A stretch of 58,585 nucleotides of DNA from positions 1 through 58,585 of the forward strand of contig JANDJZ010000236.1 in the NCBI GenBank assembly GCA_027943245.1. Direction: 5' to 3'. This document shows, in pieces, positions 33,401-45,200 of the stretch. The notes under the pieces are model-generated. The model saw only the letters and a program-made list of their open reading frames with translations. It made no database searches and was not told the origin of the DNA. How positions within the stretch are numbered: position 1 is the first letter of the stretch; each line of letters begins with the position of its first letter. The stretch comes from Acanthamoeba sp. SK_2022b. Taxonomy: Eukaryota > Discosea > Longamoebia > Acanthamoebidae. The position numbers and the translations under genes were made by a program.

Positions 33401-34654
33401 ACGAAGGAAGGCCAGGGCGCTCACCCCGGTGGGGTAGGTACCGCAGGGGACCAGCGGCACCGAAGTCGACGAGGGGAACAGCTGATTCTCCCAGGCCGGG
33501 CTCAGCCATAGGCTGCACCAAGAGGCCGAAGGGAACGCCGCTTTGCATGTGAAGCTCTGATGAGGCGGGAACCTGCGTGCAAATGATACGAGCACCGTGT
33601 AAGTGGCAGGCCCCCTTCTCCTCACGCACGAGCCACGGCCACGAGCGTACGTTATAGAGGGAAGAGCGCATGAAGCGAGGGGAGCAGTTGTCCTCCTCTA
33701 CAACCCAGAACCGGCTGCCAGGAGCAGGAGGAATGCTAGCGCTGCCCGTGCGGTACTCAGCCGTTTTGGTGTTATCGCGCACAGCTGACGGCATCTGGTT
33801 ATCCGCAGGAGAGAAGCAAACACTGAGAACAGCAGACTTGGAGCTTCTCGGTGTGTTGCATGGAGTTACCTGGACAGGATCAATTCTATCGTAGGTCGGG
33901 CGCTGAGGCGCAGGCGCAGGTGCAGGTGCAGGCGCAAGCGCGGAATCGGGAGAGCTGTACTGGCTCGACGCCATCCTCATCCCCTGCAGGAAGAGAAAGC
34001 CATTAGTGAACCATTAAAGTGGGAAGAAACAAAGGGATCAAGAGTGTGCACCAGCATCTGTTGAGTGACCTGGCCCACAGCGGCATCTGGTCCCCAATTC
34101 CCTCCAGAAGTGGGCGGTCCCATCATCTGCATAGGGGGAGCGGCACCCGTTTGCGTCTGGGGAAGAGCGCCCGCGGGTGGCGCACCACCGCTGTAATGCG
34201 CAGATGGCGGGGGATTGTGCGTATGGCCGTAAGGGGTACTAGTGATGGGAGGCCCACCACTCGGAGGAGGAGTCCAGTGGGGAGGGCGCTCCTGCTGTGG
34301 GGCAGGCTGGAGGTGCTGATTGGGTTGGAATTGAGACGGGGGCGGATACTGAATGGGCTGAGTTGGAAGGATGGGAGGGCCCTGCATCGATGTGGGTGGC
34401 TGGGTGTAGGTTCCCAGCGGCGGCTGCGTGTTGTCGTAAGTTACGGTCCTGTGAGCGTAGAGAATCTCGCTCTGGGCTGGTGGCGTAGCACCACTCGGCT
34501 GCTGACCAGCCGGTACAGCAGGGGCGCTGAGACTGGCTCCATGATGCGCGGGCATAAATGCACCAACGGCAGGGTTGAAAGGCTGTGCACCTACCCCCAT
34601 CCCAAAGGGTTGCGACTGGGTCGATTTGGCGAAGGGGTTCGTGGACGCCTTCAT
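30437..34654 (-). CDS. sec24: COPII coat subunit Sec24
   Basis: Start ATG at 34654. Pro/Gln-rich N-terminus (QPPTSMQGPPILPTQPIQYP), then the zinc finger CGRCRAYVNLF...CSLCSATNEV (about 33390-33290), the trunk domain (PPVWVFVIDVSAAAL, RVAIVTYDASVHFYQV, ITVDLFLFAQGQLDVATIGE, GGYIYYYGPG), the beta-sandwich, the helical region (YTSVALMARHAIKEVSRVSL, ALVTGAVFPLYSYRKNCSP) and the gelsolin-like end (GAYLLDDGRHIYLWCGPSVD, GMSYVDFLCQLHKHIQ). Sec24 selects cargo for COPII vesicles leaving the ER and pairs with Sec23. Domain order and length fit the family. The last exon, ending at 30437, is uncertain because the tail after HIQTK is not conserved. A GA microsatellite lies in an intron near 30502. Confidence 0.92.
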
Positions 34655-34889
34655 CAAAGAAAGTGGGAATTTGGGCGAATTGAGGCGATCGGAGGGGAGA
34701 GAACAAGAAGTCCCAGAAGCGAGATGTGGGATGTGTGAATGCTGGTATCAGGCAAGGACGAGCGATTGGATCGACCGCGTATCAATTGTGTCCGTGCGCC
34801 ACGAACACAAGCGCTGACACGTCACTCGCCCTAACACCCCTGAAATTTGTGGTGGAGGATTGCTTACGTCAGCAAAACAGAAAATAAAT

Positions 34890-35819
34890 TTATGTTTTAT
34901 CGTGGCCCACAGCGAGTGTCTCTCGTCGGCTGTACACGTAGAAGCCCATCCGTGCGAACATATCTCTCGCGGCTTCTGCGACGGGGAGAGTGGGAGGAGC
35001 GCCGGCCAACGAGGAGGTTGGAAGCAGGTGAGTAGCGAGGTAGGCATCAGTCCGATAGTCCTCGGGCAAAGCCCAGCTGATTGTCACCACCACTCGCCGG
35101 GGAGAGGCATCGAGGAACTCAAGGAGCTGGAGAAGGAAGCCATTAGTCCTGGTAACGCCTTTTTTGATGACATAAGAAGCGCTTATGGAGAGATACCTTG
35201 GGAATGAGAGAGCGCAAGGCGTCGGGCAGCAGATACGCAACAATGATCGAGGCTGGAGAAAGGTCGGCCTGCATCAAGTCTGCACAAGAAACAGCAAAAA
35301 TAGAAATGTGATGTCTGTCAGCACCACATCGAACCTGAGTATTGCGCAAAGAAGGAGGTGGTGAGCGCATTGCCTTCTTCGCGCACCTCCACGAGGGGAG
35401 CGAGCCCCGCTGCTGTGGCACGATCGCGCGAGAGCGAGGCCAGAGCGGCATCAAGCTCATATCCCACGACGACTGGTCCTTGTCGATCTATGAGGTGCGC
35501 CGCCTTGTGTGTGGCTTCATGGATCGCGGCTGCGAAGGCCACCAGGAAACGGCCATCGCCCGAACCAAGGTCAAACACAACATCGCCCTCTCTCGGCTGC
35601 ACCAATTCGAGCACCGAGCGCACTACTTCTTCCTACACATTAATTGCACAATAAATGGCTGCCCTTGCCGTGAAAAGATAAGGGAGATACGTCGGCCGGG
35701 CGGTATGGGGACACAAATCCCTTGGCCCAGTCATACGCGAACAATCGTGGTTTGCGCAGCGGGACAGCGCGCTGGAATTCGTCCTCAGGATCAACACCCT
35801 CCTCATCCGTGACTTCCAT
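34890..35819 (-). CDS. Class I SAM-dependent methyltransferase, FAM173-like
   Basis: Start ATG at 35819 (MEVTDEEGVDPEDEFQRAVP). The donor at GCCGAC/GTATCT joins an exon giving ADEEVVRSVLELVQPREGDV and VFDLGSGDGRFLVAFAA, with the DLGSGDGR glycine motif. Then GYELDAALASLSRDRA (acidic loop of motif II), ADLSPASIIVAYLLPDALRS (motif IV/V) and VVVTISWALPEDY. Stop TAA at 34890. DLGSGDGR with a YLLP-type motif resembles the FAM173 family, which methylates lysines of mitochondrial ADP/ATP carrier and ATP synthase c subunit; the substrate here is only inferred. Starts about 235 bp from the Sec24 start on the same strand. Confidence 0.7.
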
Positions 35820-36007
35820 CTTGTTTTTCTTCTTCTTCTTTTCTCATCTAATTAGTTGCGATTCCTAAGCCACTTTTTCCTTGCTGCTTTCTCTTCCTTT
35901 TCGCGTTTTGGCCGAAGCGAGGGCGCTTACCTGAACACGTTTGCTCTTCTTTGGGCCTTAGTGCCGCTTGCGCGAGGTGTCTAGCTTTTACACAAAGCTG
36001 AAGAGCG

Positions 36008-36358
36008 ATGCTGAAGAACACGCTCCATCACACGGCAGGAGAGGCGGGCCACCGGCCACTGCTCATTGATGACCGCCTCAATGAGCTTGCTGAAGAGGAG
36101 GTGTGGGAAGAGGAGGAGAATGAGGAAGACCAGCTGCCAGATCTCGACGATGCCGAGGATGACTATGAATATGAAGACGCCGGCGAACTCAGGGGCGGAG
36201 GTGGTGGCAAGAGAAAGGGACATACGAAGGGAAAGCGCGGATTTGGCATCTACTCGAGCCGCCACGTGCGAAGCCAGATCCAACGGCTTGCCAAGGCAAC
36301 CAAGTCCGTTGTATCTGGCAAGGAGAAGAAGTCCGAAAGCACACGCCTGCTGCGCTGA
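36008..36358 (+). CDS. Small hypothetical protein with acidic and basic halves
   Basis: Single open frame of 116 codons with ATG at 36008. The N-terminal half is very acidic (EEEVWEEEENEEDQLPDLDD, EDDYEYEDAGEL); the C-terminal half is basic and Gly-rich (GGGGGKRKGHTKGKRGFGIY, HVRSQIQRLAKATKSVV). This layout suggests a nucleic-acid or histone-associated protein, but no family is recognised. It lies between the divergent methyltransferase and the PhnD-like gene; the spacing to the latter (about 280 bp) is compatible with a separate gene. Confidence 0.5.
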   Translation: MLKNTLHHTAGEAGHRPLLIDDRLNELAEEEVWEEEENEEDQLPDLDDAEDDYEYEDAGELRGGGGGKRKGHTKGKRGFGIYSSRHVRSQIQRLAKATKSVVSGKEKKSESTRLLR

Positions 36359-36634
36359 GGCTGTGCCCCACTGTACAGAGAACAAGAGTTTCAAAAATGC
36401 AATAACCGCCGGCGATGTCGGAGGTTGGCATTTGCACAAGGAGCACGGAGGGGGCAGAAGAGATGTGCAGGAGGCTCACGGTGAGGGAGACTACTGCATT
36501 TGTGTGTTTGCTTGCTCTTCTTGGCTCTTCATTCTCCGCTACGGGTGCAGGCTTACAATCCTCTTCTGTTCCTCTTTTTTTTAATCTTCACTTCTTACCC
36601 CTTGATGTGCGACGTACTTCCAGCAGTGGCAAGG

Positions 36635-37775
36635 ATGTCGTGGCTCGGCATGTATGACTTCGACAGTGCGCTTCAGGAGGCGAACGACGTCCTTTGGAGT
36701 GCCCTCCGCTCGTGCCTGGTGGCCAAAGGAGGCGACACCGGCCGCGTCCCTGTACTCCTGGACCGGGAGGCCGACATGCTTAGGATGTGGACAGACCCGC
36801 GTTTGTGCCTCGCGCAGACTTGTGGGTACCCATACGTCACTGTACTTAAGGAGAAAGTCAAGGTGGTTGCGACACCCATTTACAACGCACCCAAGTGTGA
36901 ATGCACAGGTAAGCCACTCCCCAATTTTTTGTCTGGTTGTAAGTCGAGCGGCTAAGCGAGGGCTAATGAAGAGAAGACTACTCTTATCGTAGCCTGGTCA
37001 TTGTGAGGGCCGACTCTCCTCATCAGAGTCTCGAGAATCTGCGAGGGCATCGGGCGGCGATTAATAGCATGGACTCCAACAGGTATGTGAGCATTCGTGT
37101 GCCCCATAAGCTCATGGAGTTAACAAAGGTGGTTGTATGAGCAGTGGTATGAACGCGTTTCGTCACCTCATTGCTCCTCTGGCTCGAAAGATCGAAAGCG
37201 ACATTTCCGCATCGGTTTCGTTCTTTTCCGAGGTGAAGCTGAGTGGAGGCCACCTACGGAGCCTGACCATGGTTGCCGAAGGAGAGGCTGATGTGGCTGC
37301 TATTGACTGCGTCACATTCAGCCTCCTCGACGATCTAAGGCCCGAACTCACGGTGCGCGTCTTCTCTCTCAGCCCAGACAAAGCTCACTTCCACTCACCG
37401 TAAGGTGGTTGGCAGGCGCAAGTGCGAGTGCTTGTCAAGACGGAAGCCTCTCCTGGCCTGCCACTGATCACATCTTCAGAGGCCTCCACGAGCGACGTGG
37501 CACGCCTGCAGGCTTGCTTGGTGGAGGTGTTGGACCAAAACGAAGACGACGAAACGGACATCAACGTGCTTGAGTGGCAGCTGCCCGGTCTTAGAGAGGA
37601 GGGCGGCGATGAGGCCGCGGCGGTTCTCGCGTCCAAGCTGAAGCGAGCCAAGGCGATCCTCCGAATAAAGGGCGTCAAGCTCTGGGCGAACGATGAGGAG
37701 GCAGCCACGGCCTACCAGAAGCTCCTCGACATGGAAGACCAGGCCAAGGCGCTGGGCTACCCCGAGCTGAAGTGA
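36635..37775 (+). CDS. PhnD-like (phosphonate-binding type) substrate-binding protein
   Basis: Start chosen at MSWLGMYDFDSALQEANDVL (ATG 36635). Four exons, joining in frame. Motifs: DPRLCLAQTCGYPYVTVL, VKVVATPIYNAPKCECTG, DYSYRSLVIVRADSPHQSLE, NLRGHRAAINSMDSNSSGMN, FFSEVKLSGGHLRSLTMVAE, GEADVAAIDCVTFSLL and ASPGLPLITSSE. These are the conserved blocks of bacterial PhnD-like periplasmic binding proteins (PBP-like type II fold). No signal peptide or ABC transporter partners are seen, so it would be cytosolic unless an upstream exon is missed. Bacterial origin with later gain of introns is inferred; its ligand is unknown. The C-terminus adds a helical extension (LKRAKAILRIKGVKLWANDE). Confidence 0.8.
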
Positions 37776-38046
37776 CAACAGCAGGAAAGCGGAGGAACAG
37801 GAGGCTGTGGAGTAGGGGTTTCACGTCTTGTTTATATACATTATACGACGTCGCGTGGATAGACACACGACCTGAGAGAGCTGGTGACAATCGTCGCCAG
37901 GCCTCTTCTACAGAATAATAATTAATTGGGAATAACAACAGAGGGAGGGAGCGCTCGTGTCCTCTCGCTATCGAGCAGGCCGAGCGGAAGTATGAAGATA
38001 AAGAGAGAATGATGGTGAGGGATAGATAGGGTGGCCGATGAGGATC

Positions 38047-39046
38047 TCAGTAGGGGCTCGAGACGGTGGTGCTGGTGAACATGCCGTCGCCGCGCACCCA
38101 CGGGTGCTGGAGCACGTCCTCCATCGTCGCGCGCTTGTCGACGTTGGGCTCGAGCATGTGGCGAAGGAGCTGCATAACCGAGGGCGAGAGGTTGGCGCCG
38201 GAGGAGACGATCGCCGCCGAGAAGTCGCCGTTCTTGATCTTGCGCACCACCTGCGACTCCTTCTGAGCGCTGAAGGGCACGCGAGCTGTGAGCATGGCCA
38301 GGAGCACGGTGCCGCAGGCCCACACGTCGACTTCGGGGCCCACGTAGGGAGTCTGGCTCACGATCTCGGGCGACGTATACTGGAGAGTGCCGACCCACTC
38401 GTCGAGACGCTGCTTGTAGTCGTACTGCCTAGCGAAGCCAAAGTCGGTGAGGATCAGGTTGCCAGCCTCATCGACGAGGATGTTCTCGGGCTTGATGTCT
38501 CGGTGAATGTAGCCGCGCTCGTGCATGAAGTTGACCACGTCAACAAGCTGGAGGAAGTAGCGACGGGCTTCGTCTTCGGACATGGGGCCGAAGTTGTTGA
38601 GCTTGTCGAACAGGTCGCCTGCGGGAGTAGGACAGCGTGAGGAGGTGTTTTCGTCGAAAAACACGAAGTGCAAGAAAAGAAAAGAGAAAGCAAAAGTAGA
38701 AATGTGACGTACCTCCTTTGCAGTACTCGAGAAGAAGGACGACGTATTTCTTGGTCTCGAGGGTTCCGAACACCTTGCAGATGTTCTTGTGCTGGAGGGC
38801 AGCCATGGTGAGGCCCTCGTTACGTGCGCGATTGATCCTCTTGCGGCCTCGCTCGGTGGTGGTGTCCTTCTTCATGAGCTTGACGGCCATGCTCAGGTTG
38901 AGCTTGGTGTGCTTGCCAAGGTAGACTTGGGCCGAGGAACCGCTCCCGATAAGGTTGTGGATGTCGATGAGGTCCATGTCGTCTTCCTCCATGACGATCA
39001 TGTCGTTGCGGAGAGCGCTGGTGGTCGTCGTGGTCGCGAGAGCCAT
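38047..39046 (-). CDS. Serine/threonine protein kinase, CAMK-like
   Basis: Two exons (39046-38713 and 38618-38047), ATG MALATTTTTSALRND. Kinase motifs in order: glycine loop LIGSGSSAQVYLG, MAVKLMKKD (ATP-binding Lys), NEGLTMAALQHKNICKVFG, YIHRDIKPENILVD (catalytic Asp), LTDFGFARQ (Mg-binding), GTLQYTSPEIV (SPE in place of the usual APE), VDVWACGTVLLAML and HPWVRGDG. The domain covers nearly the whole protein (about 300 residues), with no regulatory extension. HRDIKPENIL and the short activation loop fit the CAMK/AMPK-like group. Substrate unknown. A GT microsatellite sits just upstream of the ATG. Confidence 0.92.
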
Positions 39047-40323
39047 AGTCGTGTGTGTGTGTGTGTGTGTTGTGGCCGAGAAGTGGGAGAGGAAGGAGGT
39101 GTGTTCTTGCTCAAATAGGGGCAAGTTCAAAAGTTTGAAGGAGGATGGGCCCGGGGAGAAGGAGGGACAGATGATATATCTCTGCTACTTGCAGAAGAAG
39201 CGTTCGTCGTCGAGTAGAGGACTTGATTGAATGATTGAAACAAACGAGGCTTCGGCCTCTTTATCGTCTCACGAGTCCCGCCAGGCCCTACACCAAGCAG
39301 TGGCCCAGTTCCCCCCGGTTTGGAGTTTGTTTTCTCTCGTTTCTCTTCATCGCCACCAGGAGAGGCGGGTCAGCTCTATATGAGGCGGTCTGATAGGTGG
39401 CAGGTCTTGTCACTCGCGCCTGTTCGCCGTGGGCTTGGCGGGTCCCATGCCAAACAGAGCCGAGAAAATAGGTCGAAATCTCAGTCAGCCACTAATGAAG
39501 GAGACCACCGCTGCAGGGGTGTAGCGAGAATGTTGGCGTGAGTGACACGAGCCGACAGATCGCCATCTTGTGTGTATACACTCACCTCACGCCAACGAAG
39601 GAAAGCACGTCTTGCAACTTTATGCCAGAAATTTGGGTGAAATCGATGCCTGCGCTAAGCCAACCATTTCAAATTAGCAAATGAATTAAATGATTAAATC
39701 TGCCACCGTGCTTGCTCGGGGTGCGGGATGCTGTCTATTGTTGCCCGCTGAGCGGCGTGCGCGATCAACCGCAGTAGAATCAGGATACTCTTTTATCCCA
39801 AGCCTATCCAATGGTCCTGACGTTCTAAAGTCGACTTAGCAACTAGCCACTGTCCGGCCCTCTTGTCTCAACGAGACGCCCAGTAGTACCCTGCTTCGCT
39901 CGTGCCACTCTGCCCGTGCTTTTGGGTGCGACCGGAGCCACCACCGAGTCGCTCTACCCCCGGCAACAGAGTCTCAGGCAGCCTTCAGCACCAGCCAACG
40001 CAACCCAATCCACAAGGACTGCCATACACTTCTTGGTCTTGGGAGCTGTTGATATATGCATTCCTCCGGTTCAGCAAGACTGTGCGCAAGGCACCACTCT
40101 CGCGTTTGTCCTTCATCACCGCAATTAGGTAAAAAATTTCTCAATGCCAGAATCGAATTTCTTCTGCGTTTTCATTTTATGACAAATCGCAACCCTGCGC
40201 ACTTGCACAACATCCTCTCATTCCGGTGCGTCCCCATGTCGAGCGTTAGTGCCTCGTTCAGTGCATTCATTCATCAAAAGTTCTAAATCTTGAAGCTGAT
40301 TTTCTAATTGTCAAAATCGCTAG
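39047..40323. other. Divergent intergenic region, no gene recognised
   Basis: About 1.3 kb between the kinase (minus) and WDR89 (plus) starts. A short GT repeat lies at about 39050-39071. Small open frames (for example near 39320-39541 and 39902-40132) have no family motif. No RNA gene seen. Confidence 0.55.
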
Positions 40324-41861
40324 ATGGATTGCCCGATTCCCTCGTTCACCCTCGCCAAGGCGGTGACCGTGCCGACGCCTTCTGATGCGCAGCAGCGGCA
40401 GGTGCAACGCCAGCTCGCCCAGCAAATCGAGGAGGCCGACCCTACGACCTACCTCACACATTTCAGCAAATCGAGGAAATTGGCAACAGATGCGGCGACG
40501 CAAGTAGAGATCCTGGCATCTGTCGATTCCACCAACGGCATCTGCCTCTTCTCGCGGCAGACGCTCGATTTCGGAGGTCGCATCACCGGCCACGACGATA
40601 CCGTCACCCGCATCACCTTCGCCAAGAACAATCCCTCCGTCCTCTGGTCCTCCTCGCACGACGGCAGCGTGCGCTGCTGGGACCTCCGCACGCAGACGCT
40701 GGCCCACATGTTTTACGGTAACGCGCCGCTCCCTCCCCGCGAGCTCGCGGGCTCCGGGTGCGTGATGCCAACATCTCTTCTTCGGGAATGGGTCGTGCAG
40801 CCAACGAGCCTGTTGAGAGTTTCGATATTGGCGGAACGGACAACATGGTGCTGGCAGCCGGCGTCAAGGAGAACATCCTCTTCTGGGATCTCCGAAAGAC
40901 CTCTCCGGGCAAGCAGCAGCAAGCCGACGCCATCTTCTCCGAGTCCCACAACGAAGAGATCACTCACGTGCGTGGCCTTTGAGACCATTTGAGAGAGCGG
41001 CTACAGCCGCCAGGGCCCTCACGCACTCCCTTTTCGTGTGGCCTACTGTGTAAATTCGTAGATCCTCTTCCATCCCGTGGCCCAGAACCGGTTATTCTCC
41101 AGCTCGACCGACGGCCTGGTCTGCATGTTCGACACAACGCAGCCCAACGAAGATGACGCTCTCGTTTCAGGTGCTGCCCTCCCTCATCACAACTGTCTAG
41201 ATTTGTGCATCAGCATTAACAATCGCGCATTCCCACGACTGCACCCACTCAGTCACGCCTACCGATAAGGCGGTGGAGACGCTCGGTTTCTTTGGCAACA
41301 ACGGAGCCTTCATGTACGTGGTCTCGTCCGACCAGACGGTGGGCCTCTACAACATCGAACAGGTGCGTGACCAATCTCGTGGTCCGTTCACTCTCGTCCC
41401 AGCGATTTAACGAGAAACCGCGCAACAGAACGAAGAGATCGCCAAGCTTGAAGATGCCCGCCAGGCGTTGGCCGGGGTGGTGCCGATCGACTACGTGATC
41501 GACTGTCAGTATGACGCTGCTAGCGACGGCCTCTACATGCTCACAGGCACCTTTGGGTATGCTTCAAGTCTTCACACGCACACGCACGTATCCTTTCGTC
41601 CCTGGACTAATGAGCGGCCATTGCAGAGGTAATGTGGACGTTCTCCGGGTCGAGCAGTCGGGGATAAAGCCCACCTACCGGCTGCACGGCGGTCACAATG
41701 CTGTGGTCCGCTGCTTCGATTGGGACGTTCAGGTACAAAACCCTCCCTCCCGCTCTCTTAAGGTGTTGTTGTTGACTTCTTACTCGCCTTTCCGCCATCA
41801 GGGCAAGTCCATCGTTACCGGCGGCGAAGACTCCAAGATCTGCATGTGGACCCTCTCTTGA
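40324..41861 (+). CDS. WDR89: WD40-repeat protein, WDR89-like
   Basis: Start ATG at 40324; stop at 41861; about six exons. WD repeats: ILASVDSTNGICLFSR, GHDDTVTRITFAKNNPSVLW, SSSHDGSVRCWDLRT, MVLAAGVKENILFWDLRKTS, HILFHPVAQNRLFSSSTDGL, GAFMYVVSSDQTVGLYNIEQ, and GGHNAVVRCFDWD with SIVTGGEDSKICMWTLS at the end. The order and the linker ALAGVVPIDYVIDCQYD match the WDR89 family, a small seven-bladed propeller. It probably acts as a protein-interaction scaffold; the family's role is poorly known. Confidence 0.85.
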
Positions 41862-42255
41862 TGATCATGCTGAGGCGGGGGAGCCCGTGATCACATGAAC
41901 ATAAGAGTAATAAAACAACAATCAGGTCTGGCCATGTCCCGCTACGCGCTCACGATCACTTCGCGCGGTCGCTTGGCCGTCCTCGATTTTCCCCCCGCTG
42001 CCCACATAGCGCACCAGCAGGGCGTTGCCGAAATACCGCGGCTGGGCTCCCACGGGTTTGAGCCCAAACGGCCTCTGTGCAACCCGACTCTCTCGGCTCT
42101 CGGCAGTAAACGTAATACTTAGCCCGAGAGGCAACGCGTGCTCTTCGCATCAACACGCTTGGACCAAAGCTAAACGCATCGGTGATTTCTGCAAGAAATT
42201 CCATTTCGATCTCAATCGTCACATTACATCGCATTAGCTTCGTTCTGAATTTAAG
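41862..42255. other. Intergenic region with poly(A) signal
   Basis: About 390 bp between WDR89 and the lipase, both on the plus strand. AATAAA at 41909-41914 probably serves WDR89. An antisense open frame overlaps the lipase start but shows no convincing family. Confidence 0.6.
41909..41914 (+). promoter_or_regulatory. Polyadenylation signal of WDR89
   Basis: AATAAA 48 bp after the WDR89 stop codon. Confidence 0.55.
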
Positions 42256-45200
42256 ATGAGTTGGGGGAATCTCGAACTTCCTGGTGCCTTGCGCAAGATC
42301 ATCGCTCTCGGCGGCAAGCGAGATGAAGCTGGGCTCGAGGATGCTGGGCTCGACGACTCCGTCTCGGCCGTTGAAGCTGTTGAACCGACCCCTACCATCG
42401 CGGGCCACTCGTCCTCCACTTCCTCCTCTTCTTCCTTAAGCTCACCCCTCACATGCTACCCGTCGCCGCCGCCACACCTCCGCTACCTGGAGCTTAAGTG
42501 GAAGCAGGGCACACAGCAAGACGCGGGGCAGCAGAAGGTGAAGCAGCTGCTGGCCGCTCTCCAGGACAAGGAGGAGGAGCTGTCGCACCTCATCGTCCGC
42601 ATCCTGCTGCTCGTCAGCCACGCCAAGGCCCTGTGGGAAGAGAACTGCCGCTCCAAGAGGTGCTCACACCTACTCGTTATCCTCCCTCGGCGATGAACGT
42701 GTGCTTGCCTGTGTTCATGAGCGGTCGATGACGACGGCCGCAACGCGAAATGCGCAGGTACGAGGAAGCACGCGTGTACTTCCTGCGATTGGAGAGCGTG
42801 GTGCGCCAGATCCGTATACTGTTCGATTCGGTACGCCGCTTGCAGCTCACAACGACCCACAGGCTGGGGATCGTCGCCCTCGGCGGTTACCGCAGGTTCG
42901 CTAACAGCAACCACAACAATGCTTACTCAATGGCACGCCGTGCTTTGCATGCGTCGTTCATACTGACGCCGCTCCGCCCCTCAGTTTGCAACGCGTAATG
43001 GAGGAGCCCCTGAGCGCTGCCTACGAGTGCCTATACCGCTACTTGGGCGTCACCCACGCTCTGGTGGTCGAGGTGCGAGGGCTTCTCTGCGTTCTGTACT
43101 CGCTATGAGTTGGCTCGCATTATTCCTCTCTCACACTCGCTCGCTCGCCTACCGGTTGGCTGTACAGCATTTTAAGGTGCAGGACGTGGACAGGGCATCA
43201 CTTCACCACGTCGCGGAGGGGACCGGGCAGGACGCCGACCAGCCACAGTCGCCATTGACACCAGCTTCAGCCGAAGCTTCTTGCGAGGACATCCTTGCCT
43301 CGACGCACTTTCCGTCGTTTCTTGAGAAGTGCAGCTTTCCGCACATGGAGGCCAAGTTCGGTGAGCTACGGGACAGCATGACCACCACATCTGCACTCTT
43401 AGACGTCGTACATGCACACCGCGCACTCGATGTTATCAAATGACACCGCCCTCATCTTCAAGTGTGGATAACCTGATATGTATGTGTTTGACCATCGAGC
43501 AGCTGGTTCAGGGCCTCACTGTTGTGGCAGTTCTGCCTCCCTCGGCCGATCACCCCTACGAGGAGACCACGGTGGTGGACAGCATCATCCCGGAATGCGT
43601 TCCCTGGCGACACGACCTGCAGCCCTACCACATGGGCTACGAGGTACGCCCCATTCCACTCCAGTTCCGCTTAGCGGAGGCTTTGGCTCATTGACACGAG
43701 GCGATTTGGGCCTGTAGTCCACCGACTAATAGTGTTTGTCGCGATTCCCCCCCCCCCCCACAACACCGGTGACAGTACAATAAGGAACTGGCGTCGTACG
43801 TGAAGCAGCTCAATATCTTCTTCGCAGCTACGGGCAAATCGCACGCGATGGGCAACTTCGTGACCCGACAGACGATGTTCTCCTCTTGCATGCTCAAGTA
43901 TGCGCTCTCGCCCAAGGAGGCCGCCCGACAGGTATCGCGTGCCACCCACCCCGCTTTCTTGGATCATGTGACGCGTCCATGCTCAGCCGCTTCATGTCTC
44001 ACTGTTCATCCAGGCCATCGAGTTCAAGAGGTCGATGTCCTTGGGCTTGTTGCGATCCGTGTGGGACGTGCTAGAAGACCCCATGTACGTAGCGCTGCGT
44101 GACTCGCCCTGCTCACCCTCCTCCGCCCTCACCCCTCGCTGTGTACCAGGTACCACTGGTTTGCTGTGTCGCTGGGCTACTCGACGAACCAGAAGGTCGC
44201 CGTCGATCGCTTCGTGGAGATCGACTGCCCTCCGCTCACCGCCGATGATGACCTGATGTCGCATCAGCAGCACCAGCAGCATCCACAGCCTCCGCCCAAG
44301 ATCAAGGCGCGCTTCATGTGGGACCCGCCCGCGTCCCTGCGGTCGTCGTCATCGTCCTACTTCTCGTCGCTCTCGACCTACTTCTCGTTCCTCACCACTG
44401 CTCCCTCCCTTCCCTCGCTCGCTCCATCCCTCCCATCGCATTGGTACCCAGCCTACTGGCGAGGCCGGGACGACGCCGGCGAAGACAACGAGAGCGAGGA
44501 CGACGTGTCTGTGCACGCCTTCTCGCCCACTGCGTTCTCGCCGACGTCAGCTTCCTTCTACTCTCCGCCACAAACCCCGAGCGTTGCCGGTGGCCCCATG
44601 CTGCCGCCGTCTTCTATTTATTCATCGTCATCGCCCACCGCGCCGACAGCCACGTCGGCGACATCGGCCTCGACAACATCGTTTCACGTGTTCTCTCCGT
44701 CGTCATACCTCTCCCTCTTTCCCACGGTGAGGAAGCGACACGACGAGGAGGAAATGGAGCCCAAGCCCGCCGCTCCTGTACAGATTCCGGTAGGCGAGGA
44801 GCAGGACGAGCTCCGCGAGGAGGAGGAGGCCACAAACGACACGCACTGCAACGGCGACCATGTACATAATCGCAGTCACGTCCGCAACCATGAGGAACAC
44901 GGAAGCCGACACAGGAATGACGGCAGCTGCGAAACGAGCGAAGACACGACGGTCGAACAAGACGGACCGTGTCTAGCCCTGCACGTCCACGGCGGGGGCT
45001 TCGTTTCTCAATCGTCGCAGAGCCACCTCTCCTACCTCAAGCAATGGGCCGCGCTCACGGGTATCCCGATCCTCACCGTCGACTACAGTCTGGCGCCCGA
45101 GCACCCCTACCCCACGGCTCACCACCAGTGCTACGCGGCCTACAAGTGGGCGCTCACGCATTACCGCGAGTTGGGCATCGTGTCAAGTACCACGCCTCCT

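Noticed and set aside
41956..42408. Minus-strand open frame with a YFGNALLVRYVG stretch resembling BAHD acyltransferases
   Set aside because: The match is a single short motif, the frame overlaps the lipase start, and no HxxxD or DFGWG motif is present.
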